A stretch of DNA of 64,000 nt from Histomonas meleagridis. Taxonomy: Eukaryota > Parabasalia > Tritrichomonadida > Dientamoebidae. Location of the stretch: the NCBI GenBank assembly GCA_020186115.1, contig WSYJ01000008.1, positions 91,330-155,329 on the forward strand, given 5' to 3'. The translations under genes were made by a program, and so were the position numbers. Below, piece by piece: positions 18,815 to 29,711 of this stretch. The notes under the pieces are model-generated. The model did no database searches. It was not told where the DNA came from and saw only the letters and a program-made list of their open reading frames with translations. Numbering within the stretch: position 1 is the first letter of the stretch; each line of letters opens with the position of its first letter.

Positions 18815-21256
18815 ATGACATTATCTTTTGCAATTGATTCTCTGGAATCAGCAACAAAATCAGGAAATTTTGATGTTCATAATGATATCTCGAATATAAG
18901 GAAAATTTTGGTTGACGAATATCCAATTAAATTATCAAATCAAGAAATTAAAGAACAAATTTTATACTTATGGAATATTGCTGTTAAATTGTCGATGACT
19001 ATTGATAAGTATGGTGAAGCTGATAAAGCAACTCTTAAACTGTCAGTCATTCCTTCAATACGTGTGTTAGTTGTTGATGTATTACAATTATATTTTACAA
19101 ATTCAGAGAAATATTTAATATTTTATTGTTCAGTTCATACGTATAAAGCTTTATTGGATTCTGGGGACAATGAAAATGCGGAAAAACTTTATAATGAAGC
19201 TCGTGAACTCTTTGATAAAGTTTCACAATCACCAGAAGCAACACAAACCATAGTACAATTAATTATTTGGAAATGTGATTTTTTATTATCACAATATAAT
19301 TCTGATTCAGCATTAAAACTTCTTCAAAGTTTTTATTCTCAATATGACATTGAATCATCATATTTAATTTCATATATTTATGAAGAATCAATTTATTTAA
19401 AGTCGATTGAATGGTGTACATTTTGTTTAAATCGAATTGAGAAATCGGAATATTTAAAAGAAAAATGGAATCATCAAGTTACAACGTTACTAGTTCAACT
19501 CTTATTAAATAATAACCAACCAAACGAAGCGATGAGTTATGTACAGAAGTTACCATCTTCATTAAACACATTATATTTAGAATTAAAATGTTCAATTTTA
19601 CTTGAAGAACCAAATGAAAACTTAAAGCAAAAAATGATATCTTTTATACAACAATCAAAAAATGATTATCGACTTTTAGTTGCTTTATGTTTCTTTGTAT
19701 CAGATAATTATGAAAAAATTCAAAACATTGCAATTAGTTTTTTTACAGAAGTAATTAATATCAAAAATATTCCAATCGAATTAATGAAACATATTTGGAT
19801 ATCTTCGATACAAATTTCATGTAAATCAAATGATATTAATTTCTTAAATAGTTTCATCAATATAATACATGATTTAAATAATAATGAAAGAAAAGAAATC
19901 GCCGGAATTTTATGGAATAAAGCATTGGAATCTTTCGATGATGCTGATTTCCCAATCGCTACACAATGGATGAGTTTTTCGAGGAGTTTTGTTGCTGATG
20001 ATGATTATCAATCTCAATCACGATGTTTTAGATTTATGTCACGTTGTATGTATGAAAGTAATGAGTTTTCGACTGCTTTATCATTTGTTGATGAAGCAAT
20101 TCTAAGAGAACCTGAATCAGAACATAATTATCTAATGAAATATAAAATTTTAAAGAAAATTGGAAATGAAAAAGAATCAAAAGAAATGATTCAAAACCTT
20201 TTAAAGTCATCGCCTTATTTAGAAAAGTTTTCTGCAGTTTTTTATACGTCATTATCTGCAGAGTTATATGAAATTAAAGATCTTCAATTATCATTACAAG
20301 TTTTAATTACAATATTCGATTTAAATATACAAATTCCTGACGATTTATATCCAAATATTATAATTTCGACATTTTCAATTATACAAAGTATTGATGACTT
20401 ATCAAATTCATATAAAATTTTTCGAATTATTTCTGAACATTGGAATATTAATATTAATTTTGATAAGTCTTATCATACTGCTTTTATGAGTCTTGCTTAT
20501 AATAGTGGTATTTTATATGCTCAAAAAAGAAAATGGGAAAATTCCGCTTATTGTTTTTTATGTGGTGCAAAATTTTCTGGGAATTTCATTGACTTAAAGT
20601 TACAATGTATATTTAAAGCAATCGAAAGTTTTTTACAAACACATGAAACTAATAATATACAAAGAGCAAATTCAATAATTAATGAATATTCAGCAATAAT
20701 TAATTCATGTGAATCACAAAGACAAAAAGATTTACTTATTCTTTCTAAAATCGAAGTATTAATATGTCAAAAAATTTCCGAAGATGAAATTATCGAATTA
20801 ATTGAAACTATTACATCATCAGATGTTATACGGCAAGCGAGTAATTTCATATGTGAATATGATACACAATTAAATGTAATAAAATCATTGTTAAAAAGAG
20901 CAGAAAGAATTAGTTCTAATTGTGAAGTAATATTATCAATTTATCATCAATTTGTAATTAAAACAACTTCTTTAACTGATTTAAAAATTATTTATGAACA
21001 AATAATTGAATATATCAATGAAAATATAAATGAAATTAAATCAGATCAAATCCAATTCTTTATGGCACATGGTTGGAATATAGGAATACAATTAATTCGA
21101 TCACAAAAGATTAAAGAAGGCGAATGGTGGTTAAGTATAGCATTACAAATAATGAAAACTAATAATGAACTTATTGAAACATATTCGAAGAATATGGAAG
21201 AAAGTTATTCAAGTTTCTTAACACAAGCAAAATCACAATTAACATTTTGTTTTTAA
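18815..21256 (+). CDS. TPR-type helical protein resembling SPO22/ZIP4/TEX11
   Basis: An 813-residue all-helical protein made of degenerate TPR-like repeats. Several stretches recall the SPO22/ZIP4/TEX11 family: LWNKALESFDDADFPIATQW in mid-protein, the SFVDEAILREPESEHNYLMK repeat, YNSGILYAQKRKWENSAYCF, and near the C-terminus AHGWNIGIQLIRSQKIKEGE then WWLSIALQIM. That family couples crossover formation to the synaptonemal complex in meiosis. The assignment rests on motif resemblance, not a search; a general TPR scaffold is the alternative. TTG 18776 opens the frame, but ATG 18815 is the first ATG. The stop TAAAA overlaps the poly(A) signal. The tail-to-tail neighbour ends only 23 nt away. Confidence 0.62.
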   Translation: MTLSFAIDSLESATKSGNFDVHNDISNIRKILVDEYPIKLSNQEIKEQILYLWNIAVKLSMTIDKYGEADKATLKLSVIPSIRVLVVDVLQLYFTNSEKYLIFYCSVHTYKALLDSGDNENAEKLYNEARELFDKVSQSPEATQTIVQLIIWKCDFLLSQYNSDSALKLLQSFYSQYDIESSYLISYIYEESIYLKSIEWCTFCLNRIEKSEYLKEKWNHQVTTLLVQLLLNNNQPNEAMSYVQKLPSSLNTLYLELKCSILLEEPNENLKQKMISFIQQSKNDYRLLVALCFFVSDNYEKIQNIAISFFTEVINIKNIPIELMKHIWISSIQISCKSNDINFLNSFINIIHDLNNNERKEIAGILWNKALESFDDADFPIATQWMSFSRSFVADDDYQSQSRCFRFMSRCMYESNEFSTALSFVDEAILREPESEHNYLMKYKILKKIGNEKESKEMIQNLLKSSPYLEKFSAVFYTSLSAELYEIKDLQLSLQVLITIFDLNIQIPDDLYPNIIISTFSIIQSIDDLSNSYKIFRIISEHWNININFDKSYHTAFMSLAYNSGILYAQKRKWENSAYCFLCGAKFSGNFIDLKLQCIFKAIESFLQTHETNNIQRANSIINEYSAIINSCESQRQKDLLILSKIEVLICQKISEDEIIELIETITSSDVIRQASNFICEYDTQLNVIKSLLKRAERISSNCEVILSIYHQFVIKTTSLTDLKIIYEQIIEYINENINEIKSDQIQFFMAHGWNIGIQLIRSQKIKEGEWWLSIALQIMKTNNELIETYSKNMEESYSSFLTQAKSQLTFCF

Positions 21257-21279
21257 AATTTTTAAAGAAAATAACAGAT

Positions 21280-23853
21280 TTATTTAAAGGAAGAGAAATG
21301 AAGAATTTCGGCAACTTCATTATATAATTCAATTGACTTATTTACATCAAGGAAATTACTCAATGCTTTTACATTTAACAAAAATAATTCGAAATCATTT
21401 TGTAAAGATATTGTAGATCTATACCAACCAGATTTTAATCTTTCTGATATAAAGTTTAAATCCATTGGTTGTATGATGAAACTTGTATCGAAATTACTAA
21501 TATCATTAAATTCATTATATTTTTCTTTGGTAAAAATTGGATATAACGTTTGAAGCCAACCATTATTTGAAGAAGGTTTAACAATTGAACCAATATTTAT
21601 TCCATCAATACTTAATAAGTCCCATGGAGAAATTTTGATGACTCTCGAATTATTTGTCATTATAGTAATTGATTGATAAATCGAACGAAGATAATTTTGA
21701 TTAACAGAAATAACTTCACCATAACAACATTTTGAATTTAATTCGAATTCAACTTTTTGTCCTCGAGAAAGATCTTCTAATAAACCTAAATAAGTATTAA
21801 ATGAAGAAAGTGGGAAAAGACAATCACATTCTGAATCATATGAATATGTAATTTGAAATGAAAAATTAGTGTTTTGACTTACATTTAATGTTACAAGAAA
21901 TCCTAAATTTATTGGTTCTAATCTTAAAATTTTAGCACGAGTAATTTCAGGAAAAGTTATACCTGATAAAGATTGAGGTATATCAGAGTTTAAACTATGA
22001 AGATATATTACATCATCACCAACTTCAGGAATATAAACTTTCGATAATAATGATATTACCCATGGAGGTCTATTATATTTATTAAATGGTTCATAAATAT
22101 TAAAATGATTCAAATTACATTCAATGAATTGATTATTATTATCATTAAATAATATAATTGTATCATTCGAAGTTTCTTCAATTGTTTGAAGATTTTCTAA
22201 TGTTTCTTCTTTAGGAAAATCGAAATCTTCATCTTCAATATTAAATGGATTTAAAGGACGAACATATTGAAGTTGTATATGTTCCGGTGGTTGAGGAACT
22301 ATAATATTTTCTGGTTGTTGTATCATTGGATTAACAGTATTAATATCTAATAATGAATGAGCTAAATGTTCTTCTAATTCATTACATCTTTCATTATATG
22401 ATAAATCAACATCAATTTGGAAATTCATTGATGAATCCTTATCAAAGATTGGTGATGATAATTTACAAATTTTAGTAATACATTCACCAATACTAAAGTT
22501 TAATAATATGATATTACCCATAACATCTGATGCTATTATATATTTCCCACATTTACTCCATTGAATTTCGACAAGTTCAACATTCGATTGTTTATGTACC
22601 CACGTTGTAAGTAATTTTGGTTCATAAAAATCCCAAACAGAAAACACATTTCGATTAGTCGAAAACACGACAATGTTATTAATCTTTGGATGAATTGCAA
22701 CTAATTCGACTCCTTCAGTAATACTTTTTTCATCTGGAAGTTGCGATATTATTTTACCAATAACTGTATCATATATTATAATATTTGTTTTCCGTACAAT
22801 AATCGCTAAATGATCATCATTATCCCAAACAATTTCAACTATTGGACAAGTTTTCCGTGATGGTGACTTAAATATATTCGCTGGTATAAATCCATTTTGT
22901 TCTAATTTCCAAATAACCATTGATCCATCTTCTACTGAATATGTTAATACTTTAGGTGCCATCCCATGTGGTGATGGATAAAGTCTTTTCGAAAATGTTA
23001 CATACATAACACTTCCAGTATGATATCGTAATTCATATTTCTTCGATGTAGATATCGAATATAAAATGACATGATTAGGATCACTCGTATATCCTATAAA
23101 TTCTGATCCTGGTGAAAATGAAACCCAATCAATCGGATTACCTTCTGGAGAAATAATTTTGATATACGTATTCTTTGATTGCATTAAATCTTCAATCTTT
23201 ATGATATATAATGTACCATCTCCATATGTAACACTTAAATATTTACCATCCGGTGAAAAATTGGAATAATACACTGGCGATTGTGATAAATAATCAACGT
23301 TACATAACATTTGTCCATCATTTAATGACCATAAAATTATTGATCCATCATGTGATGAAGATAATAATATCGAAGATGTACAATCAATAGAAACACTAAC
23401 AACAACACTTGAATTATGTTGGAAAGTACAGATTTCTTGTATAAATGGTAGCCGAAATAATTTGATGGTACTATCATCAGAACCTGTAACAAAATATCGC
23501 GATAATGGATCAAACGCAATGCAATAGATGGCTTTGGAATGAACTTGTTTGCAGTCAATCAGTCGAAGTACACAATTTTGATTGTCGGAGATTTCAGGAA
23601 ATGGTGTTAACCTTCGAAACAAAGACGGATAGTCATCACTTGGAGCTAATGTTTTGAGAAATGTTAGGAATTGATCTGGATGAAAATTTCGATATTTTAC
23701 ATCAAGTGCTTCATCAAGTGAATTACAACCATTCGGAAGTAACTGGTTTGAAATACAATACTCTTGAAGCCTTGCATACACATTTGGATTCCTCTGTCTG
23801 ATATAATGTGATATTAGAACGCATAAGTCTTTACGAATTTGTAATTCATCCAT
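21280..23853 (-). CDS. WD40-repeat bromodomain protein (BRWD/PHIP-like)
   Basis: An 857-residue protein. Residues about 1-90 match the BRWD N-terminal helical region (LISHYIRQRNPNVYARLQEY, with LLPNG). Residues about 100-450 form seven or eight WD40 blades (IYCIAFDPLSRYFVTGSDDS, TIKLFRL, DGSIILWSLN). A linker with acidic stretches follows, then the BRWD-type cryptic Tudor-like region (GDDVIYL, TRAKILRLEPINLGFLV). A C-terminal bromodomain follows (FIIQPMDLNFISERLKSGWY, then LQNDFELFLLNVKAL). It is probably a chromatin reader in the nucleus. The conserved acetyl-lysine asparagine cannot be placed with certainty. The frame extends by GTG, but ATG 23851-23853 directly follows AAAAGTGACA, so that ATG is used. 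Confidence 0.82.
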   Translation of the reverse strand: MDELQIRKDLCVLISHYIRQRNPNVYARLQEYCISNQLLPNGCNSLDEALDVKYRNFHPDQFLTFLKTLAPSDDYPSLFRRLTPFPEISDNQNCVLRLIDCKQVHSKAIYCIAFDPLSRYFVTGSDDSTIKLFRLPFIQEICTFQHNSSVVVSVSIDCTSSILLSSSHDGSIILWSLNDGQMLCNVDYLSQSPVYYSNFSPDGKYLSVTYGDGTLYIIKIEDLMQSKNTYIKIISPEGNPIDWVSFSPGSEFIGYTSDPNHVILYSISTSKKYELRYHTGSVMYVTFSKRLYPSPHGMAPKVLTYSVEDGSMVIWKLEQNGFIPANIFKSPSRKTCPIVEIVWDNDDHLAIIVRKTNIIIYDTVIGKIISQLPDEKSITEGVELVAIHPKINNIVVFSTNRNVFSVWDFYEPKLLTTWVHKQSNVELVEIQWSKCGKYIIASDVMGNIILLNFSIGECITKICKLSSPIFDKDSSMNFQIDVDLSYNERCNELEEHLAHSLLDINTVNPMIQQPENIIVPQPPEHIQLQYVRPLNPFNIEDEDFDFPKEETLENLQTIEETSNDTIILFNDNNNQFIECNLNHFNIYEPFNKYNRPPWVISLLSKVYIPEVGDDVIYLHSLNSDIPQSLSGITFPEITRAKILRLEPINLGFLVTLNVSQNTNFSFQITYSYDSECDCLFPLSSFNTYLGLLEDLSRGQKVEFELNSKCCYGEVISVNQNYLRSIYQSITIMTNNSRVIKISPWDLLSIDGINIGSIVKPSSNNGWLQTLYPIFTKEKYNEFNDISNFDTSFIIQPMDLNFISERLKSGWYRSTISLQNDFELFLLNVKALSNFLDVNKSIELYNEVAEILHFSSFK

Positions 23854-23863
23854 TGTCACTTTT
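23854..23863 (-). promoter_or_regulatory. AAAAGTGACA abutting the start of the BRWD-like gene
   Basis: On the gene strand the sequence reads AAAAGTGACAATG, so the motif touches the start codon. With the very short leaders usual in trichomonads, transcription may start inside the motif. Confidence 0.5.
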
Positions 23864-23979
23864 CTTTACACCTTAACGTTCGCTGTGATATTTCATCATC
23901 ACTTTAAGTGAATACAATGTTTCAAAAAAAAAAAAGTCAATCAAACAACTTCTTTAAAAACAAATCAAAACACTTCGCA

Positions 23980-24680
23980 AGTGTTCTTACGAATCAGTTT
24001 GTCCTTTTCAAGATATACATCAACAATTGTCCAAAAAAATTCATCCAAAGCTGAACATTCGACATAACGTTATGTCCAATCAGCATTTGTAATTCTTTAC
24101 CTTTAGATGTTGGTATGGATGTATATTCTTCCAAACTTCAATTTGGATTATTTAAATATTTGGTTTAAACCACTAAATATATGGAAGATGATTTCTGACC
24201 TTTTTATCTCATTGATCTAGAAACTATATACGTTTCCAAGTGAAGAAGATGTGTTCAACCAGCTGAGGATGGCAACACTCATTTTCATTAAGAATTCGCT
24301 TCTTCATAATATACATCCACAACTGACAATTACGCCTTGTCAAAGCTGTTTCGTGCCAATGATTCATACTTAGATGTTGTGCACAACCACTTTCCAAACT
24401 TATTTTTCATCACTTTTAACAAAAACATATCGTTTATCGCTTCCGTGCATTGCTGTCTCAGACCTTTTCAATTGATTTTGAAAAGCAAATAACAACGGTG
24501 CGCAGCATCCATAAAGCGTATGCAACGAATTCTTCAATCACTTTCACCTTCTTCAAAAATAAAAAGTGCACATAGTGATACATCTTAACTTTTTAAGTCA
24601 AAAAACGTTTTGCCCAAATAATCAAACAAAAAGTTTAATTGATTTTGCTGATTAAATTTGTTTTTCTTGAGCCACACATA
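23980..24680 (-). pseudogene. Unassigned helical-protein relic
   Basis: The minus strand holds several protein-like stretches in shifting frames: CIRFMDAAHRCYLLFKIN, LLKVMKNKFGKWLCTTSK, MNHWHETALTRRNCQLWMYI and LVEHIFFTWKRI. Regularly spaced tryptophans with basic residues recall Sfi1/centrin-binding repeats, but this is only a resemblance. Stops break every frame. The rest of the 860-bp gap shows nothing further. Confidence 0.35.
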
Positions 24681-24714
24681 AAAATTTCGATTGATAATAT
24701 ATTTATTTATTTAT

Positions 24715-27700
24715 TTATTTACCAGTTCTGAACATTTTCCTATATGCGGCCTTCATTTGCCCTTTATATCTTTTATTAACAATTTTCGATGATAAAGGTG
24801 CAAATGCGAAAGGCCTTTGTCCGCTTTTTTGGTTATCGCCTTTACCGTTCTGTGTCTTAAATCGTTTACCACTTTCAGCCACGAATGCGTTTTCGATACT
24901 TTTCTTTTGTTGTTCTTTTTGTTTCAATTTTCTCTTCTTAATATGTTCTGCGATTTCATTCACTCCGTCTGATTCATCACTTTCGTCGTCACCATTTTTC
25001 ATTTTTTCGTTTTTCTTCGGCGCCTCTTTCAGCACAAGTCGGCCTCTTTTATCGAATTCGAGTCCTTCGTCCTCTAAGTTCTGTGGCTGATTCATTATTC
25101 GTTGTACTGTTTCACGCGGATCATTTAAATCGTGGACATCTTCGTCATATCTACTGTCTAATTCGATGTCATTATCATCGAAACTTTGCGTTTCATCTGT
25201 TTTATTATTTCGACGTCTTAAGTTCTTATTCACTTCTTTACGCGCATTACGTAAAAGTTTCTCTTCGTTAGGTGGGAAACATTCAGTAACTTTCTCTATG
25301 CCAAACATTGATATGCATTTCTCTATTAATTTATGTCCTTTTCCTTTAATTTCCCAATTTGTCTTTTTACTAGAGTTAATTCCAAGTATTATCATGTTGC
25401 CAAGTTGCGAAGATTCAACAAATTTCGGTAATCGAGAAATTAATGTTTTCGAAAATTGTAATGCACTACGAAATACTTCTGATGTCGGATTAGAATCAGT
25501 TGCCTTGAAACATATCAAACAAAATTGTCCGAGGTCTTCAGGGTTAATATTTTCTGCAAATTTGTTTATGATACATTCAATGGCGTCAATTGTAGCACTT
25601 ACAAAATTACTTGAATTTGATGCTATACCAACAGATATATGTAATAACAATGGAGTTAATGATTGTCCTCGTTTTATGAAATCACTTGCAATAGTATTAA
25701 TACATTCATTAGCTGCTTCACGTGTTTTTGCTCCATGTTCTTTTAATGCTCCAACAATTTCTGGTAAGAAACTATTTAACATTTCATCATAATTTTCTGT
25801 GTTCGGTATTTGTAATAATGTTAACATTAATAATAATCGATAACGTAATGTTGATGATGATTGAACTTCTGTTGTATTATTTAATGCATTAAGTAACTCA
25901 GTTGTAACTGAAGGATTTGGAAACTTTTGGATATATGTACGTAATGAACGAAGTGCCTTTTTCTGGAAATTATTTTTTTGTTCGATAAATGATAATAACA
26001 TTCTATAAAACACATTTCGATATTCTTCTGATATATATGACATTAAAGCTAATGCGATATCCATTAATGCACATGCAATGTTAATTTGTGATGGATCACC
26101 AGCTAAGACTAAAATCTTATTACGAATTAATGAGCCAAAAAATGCATTAACAGAATTTTGATCCATTAATGAAGCAACAACAGATATTGCCGGAATTACA
26201 CATGATGCAGTGGATGGATCAACAGAAGCATTAGCTAATGAAATTAACATTTGTTCATGTCGATCAGTATATGGAGCAATGATTTGTATTATTTTACAAA
26301 TCGGTCGATATAATTCTAATTTGAATTCTTCAAATCGATTTAATACTAAGTCAACAAAACCTGAAATATCAGTTAAATTCGTTTGTGCAACAATTTGGTA
26401 TAACATTCCATAAGTTTTGCCATAATATTCGAGATGGATCTTGTCGTAAGTTTTCATACATTTCTTCTTCAATAGGTAATAAATAATTAAATGTGAATGT
26501 TAAATCATTAAGATTTTTCCCATTATAAGATTTTAAAATTGGAATTACAATTGTTTCTAATATATGTAAATCACTAATAGGTACTTGCGCTTTCTCAAAA
26601 AACTCTGTAAGTCCAATAGCTTCAGCACAACTTACAATAAAATTAACAATCATTGTGAAATGAGTTGAATCAATATTTGTCATTTTATCAAGTGATGCAG
26701 TAATTGGAGCTTGTAATACTTCGAATGTATTTTCTCTTGTTTTTTTCAGGAATTGTTTGTAATATAGAATATACTTGTGGCCAAATGTTAATAAATTGTA
26801 CACTCATAGTTTGTGTAAGTTCATTTACAATTGGTACAAATGCATTTAAATCGCCATCCGAAACAGTTGCATGAATTCCATATAATATTATGTTATTAAT
26901 TAATGTTTCACATTCTTTGTCATTCATTGTTAAAAATATTAATAATTGATGTAATATTCGTGGAAAATTAAATTTAAGAACTTGAAGATCTGAATGCGCT
27001 AACATAGTAACACATGATTGTATTAATTCACATATTGCATATAATATATCTCCTGCTGATTCTGGTTTAGATGAAATGTACTTATTAATAATACTAATGC
27101 ATGTGTCAGTAGGCATATAATGAACTGCATTTGATAAAACTTGAATCGCTTTAACTTTTGTCGCATGATTTGGACTTTCTGTATATTGGATAACTTTTTC
27201 AATGTATTTGGGCCAGATTTGACTGTTAGCGACATGTGAAATATTATTAATGACTGTTAATGCTCGAAGTGGATTTCGATCTATGATTTCAAACATATAA
27301 CTAAAGGCTATTCCATGAATTTGTGTAAAATCATATATTGCTTGTGAGGCACTATTTCGAAGTCGAGAGTCATCACTAAGAGAACGTTGGCAAAGTCTTG
27401 TACATACATCTCGAACCATCGTGTCAGACATTGAGGAATGTTTTGATAATTGAACAAGAACTGGACACATGGGTATTGAAAGTTCTGTAGAACAATTGGA
27501 AAAAAGTGGTACAAGAGAACTAAGAAGATGTGATGAAATAGTTGAATCAAGAGGTGCTGATTCAAGTGCAATATGAAGAAGTCGAAGTAGTTCAGGAAGA
27601 CCATCTATTTCTTTTTTATCAAGTCTATGAACTGTAAGAGATGTGATTGCACCTAAATATACAGAAGCTGATGGATATGGGTCAAATGAAAGTGTCCCTT

Positions 27701-27821
27701 GATTAACTTGATTTTGAATTGAAGATCTAACAAGATCTAATATTTGAATAAAGCGCTTTTGATTTCTATCATTTCTAAGACATTCATAAGCAGCAAAAAT
27801 ATCAGTATCAGAACTTGTCAT
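24715..27821 (-). CDS. RRP12: RRP12-like ribosome biogenesis protein, two frame breaks
   Basis: A HEAT-repeat protein of about 1,030 residues read in three frames. Part 1 runs 27821 to about 26746, part 2 about 26740 to 26380, and part 3 about 26376 to 24715. The central NUC173/RRP12 signature is split across the second break (LWQNLWNVIPNCCTN, then LTDISGFVDLVLNRFEEFK). The C-terminal tail is charged and ends with FAFAPLSSKIVNKRYKGQMK, typical of RRP12. The protein exports and matures pre-40S subunits. The first break is at a T7 run (26740-26746), where one base fewer restores the frame; the second is near 26376-26381. Single-base breaks in an essential single-copy gene suggest sequencing or assembly error more than decay. 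The stop sits in TAAATAAATAAA. Confidence 0.82.
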
Positions 27822-28140
27822 TGGATTTTAAATCGATGGTCGTATGTTTTGAATGTGAAAGATTTTTACATAAATATTTTCATTGAAATTATGATGACAA
27901 AATATCATTAATATTCAAAAAGTTTGTATGCAAAGGACGCAATCAACGTGAAGTGATTTAACGTTCTCCATTTTATCTTTCATCTCAAATTCGTTCATAG
28001 AGTCTATATTGATAAAATATACACAAAAAATGTATCATATTCATTGCATATGAAAAAAATTTTAATTATTGTATTAAAATTAGATTTTGATAAATAGTCT
28101 ATATAATTCTCTGAGTCAAAAATAATATTTTTAATGTATT
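27822..28140. other. Intergenic region
   Basis: AT-rich sequence upstream of RRP12 and downstream of the third ankyrin locus. No gene was seen. Confidence 0.3.
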
Positions 28141-29482
28141 ATTTCTGTATGACCTTTACCAGATGCTAAAATAAGTGCTGTAATAAATAATTTAAATAAT
28201 TTCCAAATATTATTTTGAAATATAAAAATATTAAAATGAATTTCAAATAAAACAAATAAATATTTTTAGCATTAATATCAATTCCTTCTTGTTCAAGAAG
28301 TAATTTAACTATTTCTGTATGAACTTTTGAATATGCTTTAACAAGTGGTGTATTAAATAATTTCCAAATATTATTTTGAAATATCAAATTATCAATATAA
28401 AAATTATCTTTAGCATTATTATAAATTCCTTTTTGCTTTAAAATGTATGTAACAAGTTCAATATTTCCTGAAAATAATTTTGATATAATATTTTCTGGAA
28501 GTTGATTATTTTTATGGAAATATTTTACAAGAAAAATGTTTACAATTTTTGCTGCTTCATTAATGATATTTTCATTAATTTTCATTCCTTCTTTTTCTAA
28601 ATATGTAAAAATTTCAGAATTAAAATATGAAACGCATTTTTCTCTTAATTCGTCTAATTGACTAATATCTTCAAATTTATTTTCATAAAGATATCATTTT
28701 GATGAAACATAATTGCAGTTTTATATGCATCTTCAAATGATGAATGATTTTGTTCACATAAATAAATGATTTCTTCATTTCCACCTGCAACTGCATATTT
28801 ACCTGTATCAATTTTATTTGCATTGTTCATAAGTAAATATTTAAAACATTTAACTGAAGAAAAAAATGCTACATAATCAATTAATGTAACATTGTTTTTA
28901 TTAATAAATGAACATCTTTCATAAGTTGATTTTGGAATTATTTGATTATAATCGAATTCATTTTGTGATGATATTTCTTGAATTTTTTCTATTTCGAATT
29001 ATTTTAGTAATTTTAATCGGATTATGTCCTTCTTCAATTAATTGTTTATGAAGCTCAAAATCATTATTTGAAAGTTGCTTAATGTTTGCAATGGTTTGTT
29101 AAAAAAAATAAATGTTATCTCGTTTTTAATTTTCTTCTTTAGACAAATAGTGGATAAAATATGGATTTAACATATCTTTTAATATTTCATGATCAATAAT
29201 ATTATTTTCACACATTTTATAAAGTATATGATTTATTTCTTGATCAAGGATTCCTGAATGATGAAGAAAATTAGTAAAAACATCAAAAATTTGAGATTTG
29301 ACTTTATTAATATCTTGAAATATTTCAATTTCATTCATAAATTTTAAAAATATATCAAAATCATTCTTTGCAATATAAATACATATAACAACAAAATGAC
29401 TCATAACTAATATAGTTTTTTTTCTTTTAAACTTTTTTAAAAGAAAATCTTCTTTTAAAAGAATATGGGGAAATATAGTCAA
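28141..29482 (-). pseudogene. DUF3447-type ankyrin gene, third locus, broken
   Basis: The order matches the other ankyrin loci but the frame changes several times: an N-terminal helical part (29482-29126, 118 codons, lacking the normal first residues), then remnants of the NDFELHKQLIEEGHNP-like region near 29060, the ankyrin core (YAVAGGNEEIIYLCEQNHSS about 28760), KMKIN (28585) and KYFHKNNQLPENII. One ankyrin unit joins in frame through a shortened 51-nt linker (about 28400-28350), and another follows after a 77-type linker. Clearly non-functional. Confidence 0.8.
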
Positions 29483-29711
29483 TTATGGAAATAATTAATT
29501 GAACTACTTGAAAAATATTTATTTAAGCCAAATATGATTTGTTGAATTGCTTCAATGACTATTCATTTAATTTATTCTTGAGTTCTGTATTAATTGCATT
29601 TTAAAAATTTAAAACTAATAATGTAACTAACATATGAAAATTATTATAATTAAAATTATTATTTTTTTTTTAAAACAACGAAATATAATTAGAAAAATGG
29701 ACAACGAATTT
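29483..29711. other. Intergenic region
   Basis: AT-rich with T-runs. No gene was seen. Confidence 0.3.

Noticed and set aside
27023-27604. Extra minus-strand frames inside RRP12
   Set aside because: They are out-of-frame shadows of the HEAT-repeat coding sequence.
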